Shown piece after piece: positions 31,048 to 38,149 of a stretch of DNA of 64,000 nucleotides. The position numbers and the translations under genes were made by a program. Origin of the DNA: Lacibacter sp. H407 (lineage in GTDB: Bacteria; Bacteroidota; Bacteroidia; Chitinophagales; Chitinophagaceae); assembly GCF_037892605.1 (NCBI RefSeq), contig NZ_JBBKTU010000001.1:3348001-3412000 (forward strand), given 5' to 3'. The stretch's first letter is position 1. Every line of letters starts with the position of its first letter. Below the pieces are notes generated by a model. The model saw only the letters and a program-made list of their open reading frames with translations. It was not told the origin of the DNA and ran no database searches.

Positions 31048-31138
31048 GCAGGATGTATCTTTTTTGGTGGGCAAAGTTAAGGAAAGCGAGGTTGATTGGC
31101 TGAAGGAATCCTCTGGTTGAGAAGGGGATAGAAATGAA

Positions 31139-31160
31139 AAAGCTCCTTTACCGGAGCTTT
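31139..31160 (-). terminator. rho-independent terminator of the small peptide gene
   Basis: On the minus strand the stem AAAGCTCC/GGAGCTTT with a six-base loop is followed by a run of T. It lies about 75 bases after the stop of the 34-residue peptide gene and before valS, so that gene forms its own short transcript. The reverse orientation also has an A/T flank and may work in both directions. Confidence 0.75.
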
Positions 31161-31233
31161 AAAAAAGGTGAAAAAGGTACTGAGCTGTTCTTACGAACAG
31201 CGATTGAGTAAATTTCTTATCATAGGCAATTGA

Positions 31234-31338
31234 TTAACCGAACATTAATAAGGTAATCAATGCAATCGCTGCGAAAAATACAATTACAAAAATTGTAGTT
31301 TTCACTGTGTCACTCATTTGTGATGAATTTGATGCCAT
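31234..31338 (-). CDS. 34-residue single-pass membrane peptide
   Basis: The minus-strand ATG at 31338 opens 34 codons closed by TAA (31234-31236). The product starts MASNSSQMSDTVKTT and continues as one hydrophobic helix (IFVIVFFAAIALITLLMFG). It has its own downstream terminator at 31139-31160 and about 180 bases of upstream intergenic DNA, which is what a genuine monocistronic small gene would show. It is separate in sequence from the 39-residue peptide at 6934, although both end in a membrane helix. Function unknown; a small membrane regulator or stress peptide is possible. Confidence 0.6.
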   Translation of the reverse strand: MASNSSQMSDTVKTTIFVIVFFAAIALITLLMFG

Positions 31339-31516
31339 AACTTTTAAGTTTAAAAGGTTACAAATTACTTCACAGGAAATACGGAATTCTAATCGTACTG
31401 TTGAGTTCTTACAGGAGTGGTAGAGGTAAATCTTATACGAATTTACTTTAGTTTAAGCAGTCAACAAAAAATATGCCCTTTTTATTTTAATTTGCCATAC
31501 GTGGTTTTACGTACTT

Positions 31517-32881
31517 ATGCTTTACGCTATTACAGATATTGAGACAACAGGAGGGTACGCAGCTTCAAACGGTATTACTGAAATAGCAGTTTATATCCAT
31601 GATGGTCAGCAGGTTGTGGATAGTTTTGAAACGCTTGTAAACCCGCATCAATCCATTCCCAGGTTTGTACAGTCTTTAACAGGCATCACCGACGATATGG
31701 TACAGCTGGCACCTTCCTTCGAAGAAATTGCCCCACGCTTGATGGAATTGTTTCAAGGCAAAGTGTTTGTAGCTCATAACGTCAACTTCGATTATTCGTT
31801 TGTTAACCATCAACTACAATCGCTTGGCTACAATCTGAACTGTAAAAAATTATGTACCGTTCGTTATGCAAGAAAGATCTTTCCAAAACTTGCATCGTAC
31901 AGCTTAGGCAATCTTTGCAGGCATTTTGAAATTCCATTGTACAACCGTCACAGGGCAGCGGGTGATGCAAAAGCAACTGTTCAATTGCTGGAACTGTTGC
32001 GTAAGAATGATGTGAATAATCATTTGCACACAATGATCGGGAAGCAATCGAAAGAACAATACCTGCCACTGCATCTGAATAAAGAAGATATTGATCAGTT
32101 ACCGCTTACGCCCGGTGTGTATTATTTCCATGATGCAAAAGATAAGATCGTTTATGTGGGTAAGGCATTGCAGTTAAAGAAGCGTGTAACCAGTCATTTT
32201 TCCAATAACAAACCTTCACGCCAGAAACAGGAATTTCAACGAAACATCCATCGCATCTCTTATCAGCAATGTGGCACAGAGTTGATGGCTTCGGTATTAG
32301 AAACGATCGAGATCAAACGACTGTGGCCAAAGTATAACCGGGCCGTTAAGGGTTATGAAGCCAGCTATGGTTTGTATTTGTACGAAGATGGAAATGGTTA
32401 CATGCGCCTGGCGGTTGACCGGAAACATAAACATCTCCCGGCCGTGCATTTGTTTTACAGCAGGTACGAAGGGGTAACAGAATTAAAACGACTAATTAAA
32501 GAATTTAATTTGTGCAACAGGCTTTGCTTTATCGATCGGTCTACTGATCCTGTTTGCAGTGCAGAAGGATGTAAAGGTGCCTGCAATGGGACCGAAACTG
32601 CAGCAGCTTACAATGAAAGAGTTAAAAATGCAGTTGATCAATTGAAACAGGAGTTACCAAGTTTTGCCATACGGGAACGATCTTATTTCAATGAAAAAGA
32701 CAGTTGCATTTTAATGGAAGGTGGCCGCTTTTATGGAATGGGCTATGTGGCAACTGAATTTGATCTCAGTGCAAAAGACGAACTCCGAAACCAATTGCAG
32801 GAATACCCAGAATATGATTTTGTACGAAACATCATCAAACGATATGCATTAGAACAACCGGATAAAGTGGTTTGGTTGTAA
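31517..32881 (+). CDS. DEDDh exonuclease fused to a GIY-YIG (UvrC/Cho-like) nuclease
   Basis: A 454-residue two-domain protein. Residues 1-165 form a DNA polymerase III epsilon-like 3'-5' exonuclease: TDIETTGG (Asp7, Glu9), HNVNFDYSF (Asp92), and HRAAGDAKAT (His145, Asp150) complete the DEDDh set. Residues about 197-285 form a GIY-YIG nuclease domain related to UvrC (GVYYFHDAKDKIVYVGKAL, with Arg223 in KKRV). The C-terminal part contains four cysteines (DPVCSAEGCKGAC region), possibly a metal site. The same fusion is known in several bacterial groups with a presumed role in DNA repair, but not well characterised. It stands alone between a gap and a DUF2147 gene. Confidence 0.88.
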   Translation: MLYAITDIETTGGYAASNGITEIAVYIHDGQQVVDSFETLVNPHQSIPRFVQSLTGITDDMVQLAPSFEEIAPRLMELFQGKVFVAHNVNFDYSFVNHQLQSLGYNLNCKKLCTVRYARKIFPKLASYSLGNLCRHFEIPLYNRHRAAGDAKATVQLLELLRKNDVNNHLHTMIGKQSKEQYLPLHLNKEDIDQLPLTPGVYYFHDAKDKIVYVGKALQLKKRVTSHFSNNKPSRQKQEFQRNIHRISYQQCGTELMASVLETIEIKRLWPKYNRAVKGYEASYGLYLYEDGNGYMRLAVDRKHKHLPAVHLFYSRYEGVTELKRLIKEFNLCNRLCFIDRSTDPVCSAEGCKGACNGTETAAAYNERVKNAVDQLKQELPSFAIRERSYFNEKDSCILMEGGRFYGMGYVATEFDLSAKDELRNQLQEYPEYDFVRNIIKRYALEQPDKVVWL

Positions 32882-32974
32882 TAATAAAAAGCAGGAAATT
32901 CCAAATTCCAAAACCCAGAGAGCCGTTTAAAGATTCAAACCACAAACTTAGAACTGAAGAACTTAGAACTTGTT

Positions 32975-33424
32975 TTATTGCCTTGTCCACGTATCTGTTC
33001 TTCCAATCAATGATACACCAATATAGCCCCTCACTTTGATTACATTATTGCTTTCCATGGCAACCTTGCAAGAATACGTTTTGCCATTTTTTGGATCATA
33101 AATTTTTCCGCCCGTCCATTCGTTTTTATCAGTGTATTTGAATCCCCACATATTTACTAGACCCAAAACAGGGCGTGAATGATTCTTTTCTTCAGGGTGG
33201 TTGATATCTGTTTTTGGTTTGCCTGTTTTAGGATCGTTGGGCTCTTTTAACCAGGTGATCTTCCCCTGGTACTTGTCACCATTCTTATAGATCTGGATAA
33301 TGCCGGTGCCTTCGCCATTTTTCCAGCTACCAACAATGGCATCAGGGTTATCTTGTTTTACAGCAAACGAAGAGATGACTAACAAAAAGCAAACAGTCAG
33401 AGTTGCAAGAATGATTTTTTTCAT
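32975..33424 (-). CDS. DUF2147 family secreted protein
   Basis: A 149-residue protein with signal peptide (residues 1-21, LLVISSFAV). The mature part has the DUF2147 pattern IVGSWKNGEGTGIIQIYKNGDKYQGKITWL..., GFKYTDKNEWTGGKIYDPKNGKTYSCKV and KVRGYIGVSLIGRTDTWTR. Family knowledge: small lipocalin-like beta-barrel proteins of unknown role in the periplasm. The gap to its right contains an inverted repeat and then the trp promoter in the opposite direction. The gap to its left (32882-32974) holds AT-rich, degenerate AAATTCCA-type repeats. Confidence 0.88.
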   Translation of the reverse strand: MKKIILATLTVCFLLVISSFAVKQDNPDAIVGSWKNGEGTGIIQIYKNGDKYQGKITWLKEPNDPKTGKPKTDINHPEEKNHSRPVLGLVNMWGFKYTDKNEWTGGKIYDPKNGKTYSCKVAMESNNVIKVRGYIGVSLIGRTDTWTRQ

Positions 33425-33447
33425 ACGACAAATTTTTAATTTACGTG

Positions 33448-33500
33448 AGACCTATGAGGTTTGCCGGACGGGGTCGCTGCGCTGCAAACCTCATAGGTCT
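33448..33500. repeat. REP-like element: 17-bp perfect inverted repeat
   Basis: The arms AGACCTATGAGGTTTGC (33448-33464) and GCAAACCTCATAGGTCT (33484-33500) are exact reverse complements around a 19-base GC-rich centre. It lies 23 bases upstream of the DUF2147 start and before the trp promoter. Such palindromes are typical of dispersed intergenic elements in Bacteroidota; no second copy was seen in this window. Confidence 0.7.
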
Positions 33501-33564
33501 GACTACTCAAAAGTAAACAACCATTAGTATAATTTGTTACATGTAACGCCTCTTTGAAAAAAAA

Positions 33565-33596
33565 TTTGATTATTTAACTGTCATACAACATCTTTG
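33565..33596 (+). promoter_or_regulatory. candidate promoter of the trp operon
   Basis: TTTG (33565-33568), 20 bases, then CATCTTTG (33589-33596), one mismatch from the Bacteroidota -7 consensus TAnnTTTG. The predicted start is about 33602, just before the leader peptide ATG at 33604. The spacing of 20 equals that of the promoter in front of tRNA-Ser (53704-53735). Confidence 0.5.
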
Positions 33597-33603
33597 CAAC
33601 ACA

Positions 33604-33663
33604 ATGAACAAAGCAATTGTAAATAATCAGTGGTGGTGGCATACAACTCTAAGGGGTCTGTAA
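33604..33663 (+). CDS. trpL: tryptophan operon leader peptide
   Basis: A 19-codon frame MNKAIVNNQWWWHTTLRGL with three consecutive Trp codons (33631-33639) and TAA at 33661-33663. It precedes trpE by 90 bases and ends just before the attenuator stems. Three Trp codons in a row in a 19-residue peptide in front of trpE cannot reasonably be chance. When charged tRNA-Trp is scarce the ribosome should stall on these codons and leave the downstream segment 33653-33658 free to pair. Confidence 0.9.
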   Translation: MNKAIVNNQWWWHTTLRGL

Positions 33664-33721
33664 TACTATTACTGTGATTGTTCCAATCATATTCTGACCC
33701 CGAATTACTTCGGGGTTTTTT
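33653..33721 (+). promoter_or_regulatory. trp attenuator (antiterminator and terminator)
   Basis: Terminator: stem ACCCCGAA (33697-33704) with TTCGGGGT (33709-33716), loop TTAC, then six T (33716-33721). Antiterminator: GGGGTC (33653-33658), inside the last codons of the leader peptide, is perfectly complementary to GACCCC (33696-33701), the left arm of the terminator. Between them lies a small hairpin TGATTG/CAATCA (33675-33689) that would bring the antiterminator arms together. A ribosome reaching the leader stop covers GGGGTC and lets the terminator form; one stalled at Trp codons does not. The geometry fits classical leader-peptide attenuation. Confidence 0.88.
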
Positions 33722-33753
33722 ATTTGCTGAAACTGAAATGAATTAAACGGATC

Positions 33754-35169
33754 ATGAAGAAAATTAAGATAGAAACGACTTGCAAAAAAATGCTGGCAGA
33801 TGTGTTCACTCCTGTCGGTATTTATCTACGTCTGAGGGATCGCTTCAGGGATACCATCCTGCTGGAAAGTACAGATCATCATGCAGCAGAAAACAGCTGG
33901 TCGTTTATTGGTATCAATGCGATAGCGGGGATGGAGATCAGCTCCACCACAAGCATTGAATTTAAATTGCCCGGACAAAAGCCTGAACGTATTGCCATCA
34001 AACAGCCAACGGAGGTGCCGCAGCAACTGTATGATTTCATGAATCGCTTTGAAGCAAGCGGCGATTGCAAAGAAGCAAAATTTGCACAGGGTCTTTATGG
34101 CTATACAACTTACGATGCAGTACAATTCTTCGATACTATCAAACTGAATGCAGAACGAAAAGATCCGGCTGCTATTCCGTTAATGCGTTACCGTTTGTAT
34201 CAATACGTGATTGCTATCAATCATCATAAAGATGAATTGTTCATTTGTGAAAACAAGATCGCAGGTATTGAAAGCGATGTGGCGGTTGTAGAAAGTTTGA
34301 TCCGCAGTAAAGATGTTCCTGTTTATCCGTTTGCAGTAAAAGGTGAAGAAAGTTCCAATGTAACCAATGAAGAATATGTGGAGATGGTGAAGAAAGGCAT
34401 AGCCAGTTGCCATCGTGGTGATGTGTTCCAAATTGTTTTGAGCAGAAGGTTTCAGCAATCGTTCAGTGGCGATGAGTTTAATGTGTATCGTGCATTACGC
34501 AGCATCAATCCTTCTCCTTATTTATTCTTTTTCGATTATGGCGATTATAAATTAATGGGTTCATCGCCTGAATCGCAGATCATCATTAATAATGGTAAAG
34601 CTGTTGTTCATCCCATCGCAGGTACATTTAAACGCACAGGTGATGATGAAATTGATCAACGAGAAGCAGCCCGTTTACTGGAAGATGCAAAAGAAAATGC
34701 CGAGCATGTAATGTTGGTTGATCTTGCAAGAAATGATCTCAGTCGGGTGTGTGATGATGTAAGTGTGGCACATTACCGGCAGGTACAGTATTACAGTCAT
34801 GTGATTCATTTGGTAAGTGAAGTGGTGGCGAAGGTTCGTCCCAACTCTAATCCGTTTGAATTATTAGCCAAAACATTTCCTGCAGGTACGTTAAGTGGCG
34901 CACCAAAAATTAAAGCAATGCAATTGATTGACGCAAACGAACCAACAGCCCGTAGTTATTATGGTGGAGGTATCGGCTTTATGGGTTTTGATGGTAGCTG
35001 CAATCATGCCATCATGATCCGTACGTTCATGAGCCGTCAAAATACATTGGTCTATCAAGCTGGTGCAGGTGTAGTAGCAGCAAGTAAACCTGAAAGTGAA
35101 TTGCAGGAAGTGAATAATAAGTTAGGAGCATTAAAGAAAGCAATTGAGTTTGCGGAAAGCATTCGTTAA
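33754..35169 (+). CDS. trpE: anthranilate synthase component I
   Basis: A 471-residue chorismate-binding enzyme that, with TrpG, makes anthranilate from chorismate and glutamine. The N-terminal feedback site LLEST (Leu36-Thr40, Ser39 equivalent to Ser40 of Salmonella TrpE) is intact, so end-product inhibition by tryptophan is expected. The catalytic half shows RGDVFQIVLSRRF, PIAGTFKRTGDDEID, DLARNDLSRV, FPAGTLSGAPKIKAMQ and GGGIGFMG. It is the first structural gene after the attenuator. Confidence 0.97.
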   Translation: MKKIKIETTCKKMLADVFTPVGIYLRLRDRFRDTILLESTDHHAAENSWSFIGINAIAGMEISSTTSIEFKLPGQKPERIAIKQPTEVPQQLYDFMNRFEASGDCKEAKFAQGLYGYTTYDAVQFFDTIKLNAERKDPAAIPLMRYRLYQYVIAINHHKDELFICENKIAGIESDVAVVESLIRSKDVPVYPFAVKGEESSNVTNEEYVEMVKKGIASCHRGDVFQIVLSRRFQQSFSGDEFNVYRALRSINPSPYLFFFDYGDYKLMGSSPESQIIINNGKAVVHPIAGTFKRTGDDEIDQREAARLLEDAKENAEHVMLVDLARNDLSRVCDDVSVAHYRQVQYYSHVIHLVSEVVAKVRPNSNPFELLAKTFPAGTLSGAPKIKAMQLIDANEPTARSYYGGGIGFMGFDGSCNHAIMIRTFMSRQNTLVYQAGAGVVAASKPESELQEVNNKLGALKKAIEFAESIR

Positions 35170-35190
35170 TAGTTGATGAACCATAACACA

Positions 35191-35769
35191 ATGAAAATTT
35201 TAGTATTCGATAACTACGACAGCTTTACATACAACCTTGTCCATTTGGTGGAGAAGATCACACATATAAAAGTAGATGTGTATCGTAACGACCAGATTCC
35301 ATTGGAAAAGGTGAAAGACTATGATAAGATTATTTTATCACCGGGTCCCGGTATTCCTGAAGAAGCAGGCTTGTTGTTGCCATTGATCAAAGAATATGCA
35401 GCAACAAAATCTATTCTGGGTGTATGTTTAGGTCACCAGGCAATTGGTGAAGCATTTGGTGGAACGTTGACGAATCTGTCAACTGTATTTCATGGAATAG
35501 CTACACCGATAAAAATCCAAAATCCAAGATCCAAAAAACAAAATGCTGTGTTGAATGATCTGCCCGATACAATTGAAGTAGGTCGTTATCACAGTTGGGT
35601 AGTAAATAAAGAAGGGTTTCCAGCTGAATTAGAAATAACCGCAGAAGATGAAACAGGAATGATCATGGCATTGCAACATAAAACATTTGATGTGCAGGGT
35701 GTACAGTTTCATCCGGAAAGTGTGTTGACGCCGGTGGGTGAAAGTATTCTTCGAAACTGGCTGGTCTGA
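35191..35769 (+). CDS. trpG: anthranilate synthase component II (glutamine amidotransferase)
   Basis: Class I amidotransferase supplying ammonia to TrpE. The standard start MKILVFDNYDSFTYN is at ATG 35191; in-frame ATG 35176 adds five residues. LSPGPGIPEEAG, catalytic Cys79 in LGVCLGHQAIGEAFGG, and VQFHPESVLTP with the His/Glu of the triad are present. Between residues about 108 and 118 (IQNPRSKKQ) there are several extra residues encoded by a run of ATCCAAA-type units (35512-35543), which looks like an in-frame repeat insertion. The stop TGA lies inside the left inverted repeat of the GxxExxY cassette. Confidence 0.95.
   Translation: MKILVFDNYDSFTYNLVHLVEKITHIKVDVYRNDQIPLEKVKDYDKIILSPGPGIPEEAGLLLPLIKEYAATKSILGVCLGHQAIGEAFGGTLTNLSTVFHGIATPIKIQNPRSKKQNAVLNDLPDTIEVGRYHSWVVNKEGFPAELEITAEDETGMIMALQHKTFDVQGVQFHPESVLTPVGESILRNWLV
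35512..35543 (+). repeat. short ATCCAAA-type repeat inside trpG
   Basis: AAAATCCAAAATCCAAGATCC followed by A-rich sequence. The same flavour of sequence (AAATTCCAAATTCCAAA) occurs in the gap at 32893. It encodes about eight residues that break an otherwise well conserved part of TrpG just before LPDTIEVGRYHSW. Confidence 0.5.
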
Positions 35770-35777
35770 ACTGGGAT
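35764..35777 (+). repeat. left terminal inverted repeat of GxxExxY cassette
   Basis: GTCTGAACTGGGAT; contains the trpG stop codon TGA at 35767-35769. Exact reverse complement of 36253-36266. Confidence 0.75.
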
Positions 35778-35828
35778 GAATGAGATGAAGGGATTAGTGG
35801 GATTGAGATAATTTTTAAAAGTGATATT

Positions 35829-36272
35829 ATGCCGGAATTTAAATATGGTGACATAACTGAGAAGATTATCGGCGCCTGTTTTAAAGTACATAGCACACTC
35901 GGGAATGGATTCCAGGAAGTTATCTATCAACGTGCGTTAGAGCTGGAGTTGAAATTAATTCCATTAGATTATGCCCGTGAGTTTGAAATGCCGATTTATT
36001 ATCTCGATCAGCAGATAGGAACGAGAAGGGTAGATTTCTTAATTGACAATAAAATAAGTGTTGAATTGAAAGCAATCATAAAATTGGAGGATGTTCATTT
36101 TGCTCAGGCGATGAATTATTTAGAAGCGTATAATCTTGAAGTAGGTTTGCTGATTAATTTCGGAAGTAAACGAATGGAATTTCACCGGTTTGCAAACAAG
36201 AAATATAACCCTGCAGTTTTCTTACATCCCAATCATCCAACAAATCCTAAAAATCCCAGTTCAGACAAATGA
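35829..36272 (+). CDS. GxxExxY family protein, PD-(D/E)xK nuclease-like
   Basis: A 147-residue protein with the family-defining motif GNGFQEVIYQ (Gly27-Glu30-Tyr33) after HSTLG. Residues RRVDFLIDNKISVELKAI contain Asp69, Glu79 and Lys81 in the D...ExK arrangement of PD-(D/E)xK nucleases. The last 18 residues (HPNHPTNPKNPSSDK end) are encoded by the right inverted-repeat region and look like repeat read-through rather than fold. Function of this common Bacteroidota family is unknown. It has no relation to tryptophan synthesis and is a cassette insert between trpG and trpD. Confidence 0.9.
   Translation: MPEFKYGDITEKIIGACFKVHSTLGNGFQEVIYQRALELELKLIPLDYAREFEMPIYYLDQQIGTRRVDFLIDNKISVELKAIIKLEDVHFAQAMNYLEAYNLEVGLLINFGSKRMEFHRFANKKYNPAVFLHPNHPTNPKNPSSDK
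36253..36266 (-). repeat. right terminal inverted repeat of GxxExxY cassette
   Basis: ATCCCAGTTCAGAC, exact reverse complement of the left repeat; it lies inside the 3' end of the GxxExxY frame, three bases before the trpD start. Confidence 0.75.
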
Positions 36273-37264
36273 AAAAGATACTTCAGTTACTATTCGAACA
36301 TAAAAGCCTTGATCGTCAACAAGCGAAAGAAGTGTTGTTGAACATCGGCAAAGCCATGTACAACGAACATGAGATCACTGCTTTTATGACGGTGTATCTC
36401 ATGCGGAGCATTACAATAGAAGAACTGCAGGGTTTCCGTGATGCATTGCTGGAGCTTTGTGTACCGGTTGATCTCAATGGACATGCAGTGCTTGATATTG
36501 TTGGCACTGGTGGTGATGGAAAAAACACCTTCAACATTTCTACACTCTCTTGTTTTATTGTTGCAGGTGCCGGACAAAAAGTTGCCAAGCATGGTAACTA
36601 TGGTGCATCAACCATCAGTGGTGCAAGTAATGTAATGGAGCAGCTGGGTTATAAATTCAAGAACAATGTTGATCAGTTGAAACGTGAAGTGGAAGAAGCA
36701 AATATCTGTTTCATGCATGCACCGATGTTTCATCCGGCATTAAAAACAGTTGGCCCTATCCGTAAGAATCTTGGGATGCGTACCTTCTTTAATATGCTGG
36801 GCCCAATGGTGAATCCTGCAAGTCCGGCGTATCAGTTGGTGGGCGTATTTAGTTTGGAGATGGCGAGAGTGTACAATTATTTATTGCAGCAAGCAGGTGG
36901 TGCATTCACCATTATTCATAGTCTTGATGGATATGATGAGATTTCATTGACCAACGATACAAAAGTGATCACCAATAAAGGCGAGTTTATCATGACACCT
37001 GAGCAGTTAGGCAAACGTATGGTACAGCAAACTGATATACATGGTGGCAACAGCATTGAAGAAGCAGCGAAGATCTTCACGAAAATATTAAGTGGCGAAG
37101 GCACATGGGCACAGAATGCGGTGGTCATGGCGAATGCAGCTATGGGTTTGTATTGCACTGGTGCTTATAAAACTTATGATGATGCATTTGCAGCCGCAGT
37201 TGAAAGCTTGGAAAGTGGAAGAGCGAATGGATGTTTGAAAAAACTGATTGAGTTGAATAATTAA
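36269..37264 (+). CDS. trpD: anthranilate phosphoribosyltransferase
   Basis: A 331-residue enzyme joining anthranilate to phosphoribosyl pyrophosphate. It shows the PRPP-binding motif DIVGTGGDGKNTFNIST (about 74-90), KHGNYGASTISGASNVME, and MHAPMFHPALKTVGPIRKNLGMRTFFNMLGP split motifs typical of TrpD. The start overlaps the stop of the cassette gene by ATGA, so translation is coupled to a foreign insert. Length and motifs are normal. Confidence 0.96.
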   Translation: MKKILQLLFEHKSLDRQQAKEVLLNIGKAMYNEHEITAFMTVYLMRSITIEELQGFRDALLELCVPVDLNGHAVLDIVGTGGDGKNTFNISTLSCFIVAGAGQKVAKHGNYGASTISGASNVMEQLGYKFKNNVDQLKREVEEANICFMHAPMFHPALKTVGPIRKNLGMRTFFNMLGPMVNPASPAYQLVGVFSLEMARVYNYLLQQAGGAFTIIHSLDGYDEISLTNDTKVITNKGEFIMTPEQLGKRMVQQTDIHGGNSIEEAAKIFTKILSGEGTWAQNAVVMANAAMGLYCTGAYKTYDDAFAAAVESLESGRANGCLKKLIELNN

Positions 37265-37296
37265 AACGTTGTGTTCTCCGTGCACGCCTCCGTGAA

Positions 37297-37328
37297 CTTT
37301 GTGTAACTATAGCGCAAAGGACACAAAG
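37297..37328. repeat. CTTTGTGT/ACACAAAG inverted repeat between trpD and trpC
   Basis: The 93-base gap holds CTTTGTGT (37297-37304) and ACACAAAG (37321-37328) with further CACAAAGG copies after it. This resembles a dispersed intergenic repeat style seen again between trpB and trpA. Confidence 0.45.
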
Positions 37329-37357
37329 AATGCACAAAGGGAACAAAGAAATAAAAT

Positions 37358-38149
37358 ATGAATATTTTAGAGAAGATCATAGTTCAGAAACGAATTGAAG
37401 TAGAAGAGCGTAAAGCAAAAACCAGTGTGGCTGAATTGCAGCAACAGCCACTGTATGCAAGACCTGTTCTTTCGTTGAAACAGTTTCTGCTCGATGATAC
37501 AAAGACAGGTATTATTGCAGAGTTCAAACGTCAATCGCCATCCAAAGGTGTGATCAATGGCAAAGCTGATGTTGTGGAAGTAACAACTGCTTACACAAAC
37601 AACGGTGCATCCTGTTTGAGTGTGTTGACTGATGAACAGTTCTTTGGCGGCAGCACAAATGATCTGCTGAAAGCAAGAGTGAACGAAATTCCTATCTTAC
37701 GGAAAGACTTCATTGTTGATGAATACCAGATCACAGAAGCAAAGGCAATGGGTGCTGATGTAATTTTGCTCATCGCTGCCTGTTTAAACCCTGCAGAAGT
37801 GAAACGATTAGCGACCTTTGCAAAATCGCTTGGGCTGGAAGTGTTGCTGGAACTGCATACAGAAGAAGAGCTGGAGCATATTTGTGAGGAAACGGAAATC
37901 GTTGGCATCAACAACCGCAACCTCAAAACATTTGAAGTGGATATTGAACGTAGTTTGCGCATGGCCAAACAAATTCCGGCAGATAAAATTAAAGTAGCGG
38001 AGAGCGGCATCAGTTCCGTTGAAAATATATTATTGTTCAAAGCAAACGGGTTCAGAGGATTTTTGATTGGTGAGAATTTTATGAAAGAAGAAAATCCCGG
38101 AAAAGCATTTGAACAATTCACACAACAATTAAAAAAAGCAGAAGCATGA
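37358..38149 (+). CDS. trpC: indole-3-glycerol phosphate synthase
   Basis: A 263-residue TIM-barrel decarboxylase/cyclase making indole-3-glycerol phosphate. Motifs: IIAEFKRQSPSKGVI (catalytic Glu and Lys near residue 50-53), LSVLTDEQFFGGS, ILRKDFIVDEYQI, GINNRNLKTFEVD and AESGIS, all as expected. It overlaps trpF1 by ATGA (38146-38149). In many Proteobacteria trpC and trpF are fused; here they are separate. Confidence 0.96.
   Translation: MNILEKIIVQKRIEVEERKAKTSVAELQQQPLYARPVLSLKQFLLDDTKTGIIAEFKRQSPSKGVINGKADVVEVTTAYTNNGASCLSVLTDEQFFGGSTNDLLKARVNEIPILRKDFIVDEYQITEAKAMGADVILLIAACLNPAEVKRLATFAKSLGLEVLLELHTEEELEHICEETEIVGINNRNLKTFEVDIERSLRMAKQIPADKIKVAESGISSVENILLFKANGFRGFLIGENFMKEENPGKAFEQFTQQLKKAEA

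Larger units (their letters stand above)
35764..36266 (+). mobile_element. GxxExxY cassette bounded by perfect 14-bp inverted repeats
   Basis: The 503-base segment begins with GTCTGAACTGGGAT (35764-35777) and ends with its exact reverse complement ATCCCAGTTCAGAC (36253-36266). Imperfect similarity continues inward (units of the form GGATTxGTxGGAT on both sides). It carries only the GxxExxY gene and is placed precisely between trpG and trpD: the left repeat supplies the trpG stop codon and the cassette gene reads through the right repeat to overlap the trpD start by ATGA. No target-site duplication is evident and there is no transposase, so mobilisation in trans would be needed. Confidence 0.65.

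Noticed and set aside
35764-36266. GxxExxY cassette as a toxin-antitoxin or restriction system
   Set aside because: Only one gene is present, with no partner methylase or antitoxin; a nuclease-like fold alone does not support this.
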